A DNA stretch of 64,000 nt from Paenibacillus sp. H1-7 (GTDB lineage Bacteria; Bacillota; Bacilli; Paenibacillales; NBRC-103111): contig NZ_CP031168.1 in assembly GCF_022354825.1 (NCBI RefSeq), forward strand, positions 7,306,501 through 7,370,500, read 5' to 3'. Position numbers and translations under genes: made by a program. The notes below the pieces were generated by a model. The model made no database searches. It saw nothing but the letters and a program-made list of their open reading frames with translations, and was not told the DNA's origin. Numbering within the stretch: the first letter of the stretch is position 1; every line of letters begins with the position of its first letter. Shown in pieces: positions 60,572 through 64,000 of this stretch.

Positions 60572-61546
60572 ATGAAAAGCAGAACCATTACAGGAACGGA
60601 TTTGTCGCCTTCCGTCATTTGTCTGGGCACGGCCAACTTCGGCGAAACGGTAAGCCGCGAGCTCTCCTTCGAGCTTATGGACCGTTATCTGGATCGGGGC
60701 GGAAATTTCCTCGATACCGCCAAAGTATACAGCGACTGGGTACCGGGAGAGCGGAGCCGAAGCGAAAAGGTCATTGGTGAGTGGATGAAATTGCGCGGCA
60801 ATCGCAGCCGTATCGTTCTCGCGACCAAAGGGGCGCATCCCGAGCTGGATACGATGCATATTCCGCGAATGAGCAAGGAAGAAATCGTTTCCGATCTGGA
60901 GCATAGCCTGCAGCATTTGCAGACGGATTATATCGATTTGTACTGGCTGCATCGCGATGACCCCGAGACACCGGTGGAAGTAATTATCGATGTGTTGAAC
61001 GACCAGGTACGGCAGGGCAAAATCCGCTGCTTCGGCTGCTCCAATTGGCGCTCGGAGCGAATAGAAGCCGCTCAGCAATATGCGAGAGACAAAGGCCTTC
61101 AAGGATTTGCAGCCAGCCAAACCAAATGGAGCCTTGCGTCATACAGTGCCGGCAACGATCCTACGCTGGTGGCCATGGACGAGAAGGAGCTGGCGTACCA
61201 TGAGCGCACCGGCTTGGCGGCAATTCCTTATAACTCGCAGGCGAACGGATTTTTCAGCGGACGGTATACCCTCGACATGCTGAAGGAGCCGAGCGAGGCG
61301 AACAAAAAGGTGTGGAAGCTGTGCAACGAAGAGAACCTTCGCAAATTGAAGCTCGTTGAAGAAATCGCACAGCGGAGCGGTCTTACAATGACCCAAGTCG
61401 CGCTGGGGTATTTGCTGGCCCATCCGTTCCCCGTCTTCCCGATCTCCGGCTGTAAAACCGCCGCCCAGCTGGACGATTCCTGCGCCGCCGGCGATGTCAC
61501 GCTCGATCCGGAAGCGTTCGAGGCGCTGCGGGGGATTCGGGCTTAA
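60572..61546 (+). CDS. Aldo/keto reductase
   Basis: A 324-residue TIM-barrel oxidoreductase. The catalytic Asp lies in FLDTAKVYSDW, the Tyr in the same stretch, with Lys in LATKG and His in YWLHRDDP. C-terminal SGCKTAAQLDDS forms the NADP phosphate site. AGGAG lies 10 bases before the ATG. It is divergent from the Gfo/Idh/MocA gene and convergent with the MFS gene. A role in sugar or aldehyde reduction is likely; the substrate is open. Confidence 0.92.
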   Translation: MKSRTITGTDLSPSVICLGTANFGETVSRELSFELMDRYLDRGGNFLDTAKVYSDWVPGERSRSEKVIGEWMKLRGNRSRIVLATKGAHPELDTMHIPRMSKEEIVSDLEHSLQHLQTDYIDLYWLHRDDPETPVEVIIDVLNDQVRQGKIRCFGCSNWRSERIEAAQQYARDKGLQGFAASQTKWSLASYSAGNDPTLVAMDEKELAYHERTGLAAIPYNSQANGFFSGRYTLDMLKEPSEANKKVWKLCNEENLRKLKLVEEIAQRSGLTMTQVALGYLLAHPFPVFPISGCKTAAQLDDSCAAGDVTLDPEAFEALRGIRA

Positions 61547-61562
61547 GTATCTCTTAAACACT

Positions 61563-61586
61563 AGGCTGCCGCGAGGCAGTCTTTTG
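61563..61586 (+). terminator. Terminator of the aldo/keto reductase gene
   Basis: AGGCTGCC pairs with GGCAGTCT around GCGA (one mismatch), followed by CTTTT. Confidence 0.75.
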
Positions 61587-61599
61587 CTTATGTAGCGCG

Positions 61600-62841
61600 C
61601 TATATCAGCTCCTTGCGGGATTTTAAATAACTGTACAGCATAACGCCGAAGACCGCACAGAGCAAAGCGCATACACCAATAAACACGTAGCCGGCCTGAA
61701 GTCCGCGCAGCAGCCCCAATTCCGTCCCGGCACCGTAGGCGTTTTTGAATCCGTTGGTAATGGCACCAATGGCATAATTTCCGATGACGCTCCCTACTCC
61801 CATCAACGTAACGATAAACGTAATGGCCGTGTCGCTGCCGTGCGGGTACCTTTTGGCTATTAGCGCCATGACGGTAGGATACACAGGCGCTATGCCTATG
61901 CCGGCGGCAGCGAACAAATAGGCCAGCGATTCCCCTCCGACGATAGCGATCAAGGTACAAATCCCGGAGAAGCAGGAAAAAATGATGAGCGACAACGTAA
62001 ATCCTATTTTATCGGTCACCGGGCCTAGAACGAGCCTCGCTGCGGAGAAACAGAGGAAGAAGGCCGACAGCATCCCTGAAGCCGATACGCTGTCCCATTG
62101 ATATGCTTTTTCCAAGAAATTGACCAGCCATCCTCCTACAGCCATTTCCGATACGACCCCGAACGAAAGAACGAGCACCAGCAGCCATAAAGCCGGATCA
62201 CGCAGCAATTGCTTCAGTGGAATCCGATCCTCGTGCGACGTGTGATCCCCCGGAAAGGTGCTCATGAAAGCAGGAATCATAGGCAGTACGGCCAATGACA
62301 GCATGATCAGATACATCCCGCGCCAATCGAACACATGCCCGAACCAGCTTACCGTCATCATGCCGGATGCTATGATGGGAGCGACAATAGAGCTCAACCC
62401 GTAGAAGAAATGGGACAGATTCATCATGGTGCCCGTATTGCGTACAAAAATGCGCGCCCCGAGAATAGCCAGGCCGATCTCAAGCATCCCGTTTCCTATA
62501 TACAGGATAAAATACGAGGAAGTAAACACCGGATAGCTATGGGAGAAGAAAATAAGAACTCCCGACAAGACCATCGATCCGAATGCAATCATGCTGACCG
62601 CCTTGATCCCCCATATCCGCGTTAGGTAGGCGGTAAAGGAGCAAGCGATCAAATAACCGAGCGAATTGAGCGACAAAAGGGTTCCCAGCTGCTGTTCATC
62701 CAGCCCGAAGTCGTATTGAATTCGCGGAATGGCGGGACCTTTAATGTTTTCCGATAATCCAAAAATAATGAATCCGAGAAAAATCGTCGCCAACTGCATC
62801 GCATACCTATATTTCTTCGATTCTACGGCGATTTTGTTCAT
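61600..62841 (-). CDS. Major facilitator superfamily transporter
   Basis: A 413-residue protein with 12 predicted helices and a central cytoplasmic loop near residue 200. It resembles sugar-type MFS proteins (FucP-like), with the first-half loop GIKAVSMIAFGSM and ARLVLGPVTDKIG in the second half. AAGGAG precedes the ATG closely. It is monocistronic and convergent with the aldo/keto reductase gene. The substrate could be a sugar processed by the neighbouring oxidoreductases. Confidence 0.88.
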   Translation of the reverse strand: MNKIAVESKKYRYAMQLATIFLGFIIFGLSENIKGPAIPRIQYDFGLDEQQLGTLLSLNSLGYLIACSFTAYLTRIWGIKAVSMIAFGSMVLSGVLIFFSHSYPVFTSSYFILYIGNGMLEIGLAILGARIFVRNTGTMMNLSHFFYGLSSIVAPIIASGMMTVSWFGHVFDWRGMYLIMLSLAVLPMIPAFMSTFPGDHTSHEDRIPLKQLLRDPALWLLVLVLSFGVVSEMAVGGWLVNFLEKAYQWDSVSASGMLSAFFLCFSAARLVLGPVTDKIGFTLSLIIFSCFSGICTLIAIVGGESLAYLFAAAGIGIAPVYPTVMALIAKRYPHGSDTAITFIVTLMGVGSVIGNYAIGAITNGFKNAYGAGTELGLLRGLQAGYVFIGVCALLCAVFGVMLYSYLKSRKELI

Positions 62842-62965
62842 TGAAAATGACTCCTTGCATCGTTAATACCCGGCGCTTTCATATTGGGAACAATTAACCC
62901 TATTTTCATGGCAAAGCTTACCATGGTTTTTCCGTCCGCGCAATGGTCATTACGATGCTTACGGC

Positions 62966-63005
62966 AAAAAAAGCCCTAGCCCGATTAAGGCTTCGGACTA
63001 AGGCT
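62966..63005 (-). terminator. Terminator of the ABC transporter cut by the window end
   Basis: On the minus strand GCC-AG-CCGA pairs with TCGG-CT-GGC around an 8-base loop, followed by seven Ts. Confidence 0.8.
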
Positions 63006-63048
63006 GATGCGCCAAGGAAATCGGCGGCAATGTCTTCTCAAGCGTGCA

Positions 63049-63930
63049 TTACCCTTTTACGGATCCGACCAATGCGCCTTTGGCGAAATATTTTTGCAGG
63101 AACGGATACACAATCAGGATCGGGATCGTCGATACCATGATGACCGCCATTTTGATCGTCTGCTCCGGCGGCTTGACGAAATCGTCCCCGAAGCCGGATG
63201 TATCGGCGCTGAAGGCGCTCGCCACGATAACGATTTGACGCAGCAGCACCTGAATCGGCCATTTGGCTGCATCGTTCAAATAAATGATCGCATTGAAATA
63301 GGTGTTCCAATAATTCACCGCATAAAACAGCGAGATCGTAGCGATAGCCGGCATGGACAGCGGGATGACGATTTTGAACAAAATGCCGAAGTCGTTGCAG
63401 CCGTCCATTTTGGCCGATTCTTCAATGCCGTCGGGCAAGTTCATGAAGAAGCTGCGCATGATGATCAGGTTGAAGGCGTTGACCGCCGTAGGAAGAATAA
63501 GCGACCAATAAGAGTCGACCAGGCCCAGCTCCTTGACGACGAGGAACGTAGGGATCAGCCCCCCGTTGAACAGCATGGTGAACACGACGAGAAACATGAG
63601 CACCCTGCGTCCGTCCAAATCTCTTCTAGTCAAGCCGTACGCCATAAGGCAGGTCAACAACATGCTCACCAGCGTCCCCACTAGAGTCACGCCGATGGAT
63701 ACCCCCAAAGCTTTATAAATCGCATTCGTAGACAAAATATATTGATACGCTTTGACGGTAAACTCCGTCGGAATCAGCACGAACGGCTTTCTTGCCATCT
63801 CCTCCTCCGTTGTGAAGGACGCCATGACCACGTGCAGGAACGGGAGGAAGGTTACCAGCGCAACGATTGCCAGCAGCACAATATTGCACAGATCGAACAT
63901 TCTGCCGCCCAGCGTTTTATCTTTCACCAT
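63049..63930 (-). CDS. LplC-type ABC transporter permease
   Basis: A 293-residue permease with six helices, EAA loop EESAKMDGCNDFGILFKIVIP, and the C-terminal KYFAKGALVGSVKG. It belongs to the same family as the permease at 53241. GGAG lies ahead of the ATG. Its partner permease ends 40 bases upstream at the window edge; the binding protein is not in the window before the terminator, so it is probably encoded further upstream. Confidence 0.93.
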   Translation of the reverse strand: MVKDKTLGGRMFDLCNIVLLAIVALVTFLPFLHVVMASFTTEEEMARKPFVLIPTEFTVKAYQYILSTNAIYKALGVSIGVTLVGTLVSMLLTCLMAYGLTRRDLDGRRVLMFLVVFTMLFNGGLIPTFLVVKELGLVDSYWSLILPTAVNAFNLIIMRSFFMNLPDGIEESAKMDGCNDFGILFKIVIPLSMPAIATISLFYAVNYWNTYFNAIIYLNDAAKWPIQVLLRQIVIVASAFSADTSGFGDDFVKPPEQTIKMAVIMVSTIPILIVYPFLQKYFAKGALVGSVKG

Positions 63931-63970
63931 GATGAGCTCTCCTTTTCTCCTGTGAGTCGCAAATTACAAA

Positions 63971-64000
63971 TTAGTAGATGCCTTCCTCACCGAATTTTTT
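63971..64000 (-). CDS. C-terminal end of the partner LplB-type permease (partial)
   Basis: The last nine codons (KKFGEEGIY) and a TAA stop run off the window edge, 40 bases before the LplC-type gene. The reading is inferred from position and the short sequence; the rest of the gene lies outside. Confidence 0.55.
   Translation of the reverse strand, partial: KKFGEEGIY

Overview
The window reads as chromosomal DNA of a Paenibacillus-like, spore-forming, low-to-mid GC Gram-positive (Bacillota). Reasons seen directly: strong AGGAGG-type ribosome sites, frequent TTG and GTG starts, sigma-A type promoters, intrinsic terminators, lipoprotein signal peptides on all solute-binding proteins, S-layer homology repeats, a CotH-type spore-coat protein, a YjcZ-like small sporulation protein, an OpuA/GbsR pair and many sugar ABC transporters with LplB/LplC/MsmK-type parts. 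No rRNA, tRNA, CRISPR array, prophage or intact insertion sequence was seen.

Layout. 1-11.6 kb is a mixed region: an O-antigen-ligase-like polymerase with TPRs, a Fur-controlled siderophore-binding lipoprotein, a TetR/cytochrome P450 operon with a well defined two-operator promoter, a CotH lipoprotein, an operon of a winged-helix regulator, a small unknown protein and a ClpP paralogue, then an M24 peptidase and an esterase. 12.0-23.2 kb is one long minus-strand operon for a Tad/Flp-like pilus or secretion machine, beginning with a Ser/Thr kinase fused to a CpaE-like P-loop domain, continuing with SAF, TadZ-like, TadA, TadB, TadC and three small pseudopilin-like proteins, and ending with a six-repeat secreted protein and an SLH protein. 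23.4-33.0 kb holds a MOSC protein, a polysaccharide deacetylase, the glycine betaine importer opuAA-AB-AC with a divergent GbsR-type regulator, a TetR regulator, an ABC-2-type permease and two small proteins.

33.1-45.6 kb is the most coherent metabolic unit: murR, an ABC sugar importer, a YesL-like membrane protein, namZ, nagZ and anmK in one direction, with murQ and a GNAT acetyltransferase diverging from it. Together they outline salvage of cell-wall amino sugars. Unlike the secreted Bacillus subtilis enzymes, NamZ and NagZ here show no signal peptide, so the cleavage is probably cytoplasmic, after import of intact fragments. 46.0-49.0 kb carries a GH51 arabinofuranosidase, a small Cys-rich protein and a divergent regulator. 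49.1-64 kb carries a GNAT protein behind a possible attenuator, a nucleotidyltransferase-fold protein, two Nudix hydrolases, an LplABC-type transporter with a YesN-type AraC regulator, a Gfo/Idh/MocA oxidoreductase with a Dabb protein, an aldo/keto reductase, an MFS transporter and the start of another ABC transporter cut by the window edge.

Non-coding features of note: a 204-bp structured insertion flanked by 17-bp direct repeats (55280-55517), a mirrored repeat cassette between two copies of the same terminator hairpin (45662-46038), and tandem 40-bp units whose hairpin arms differ but still pair (32726-32805).
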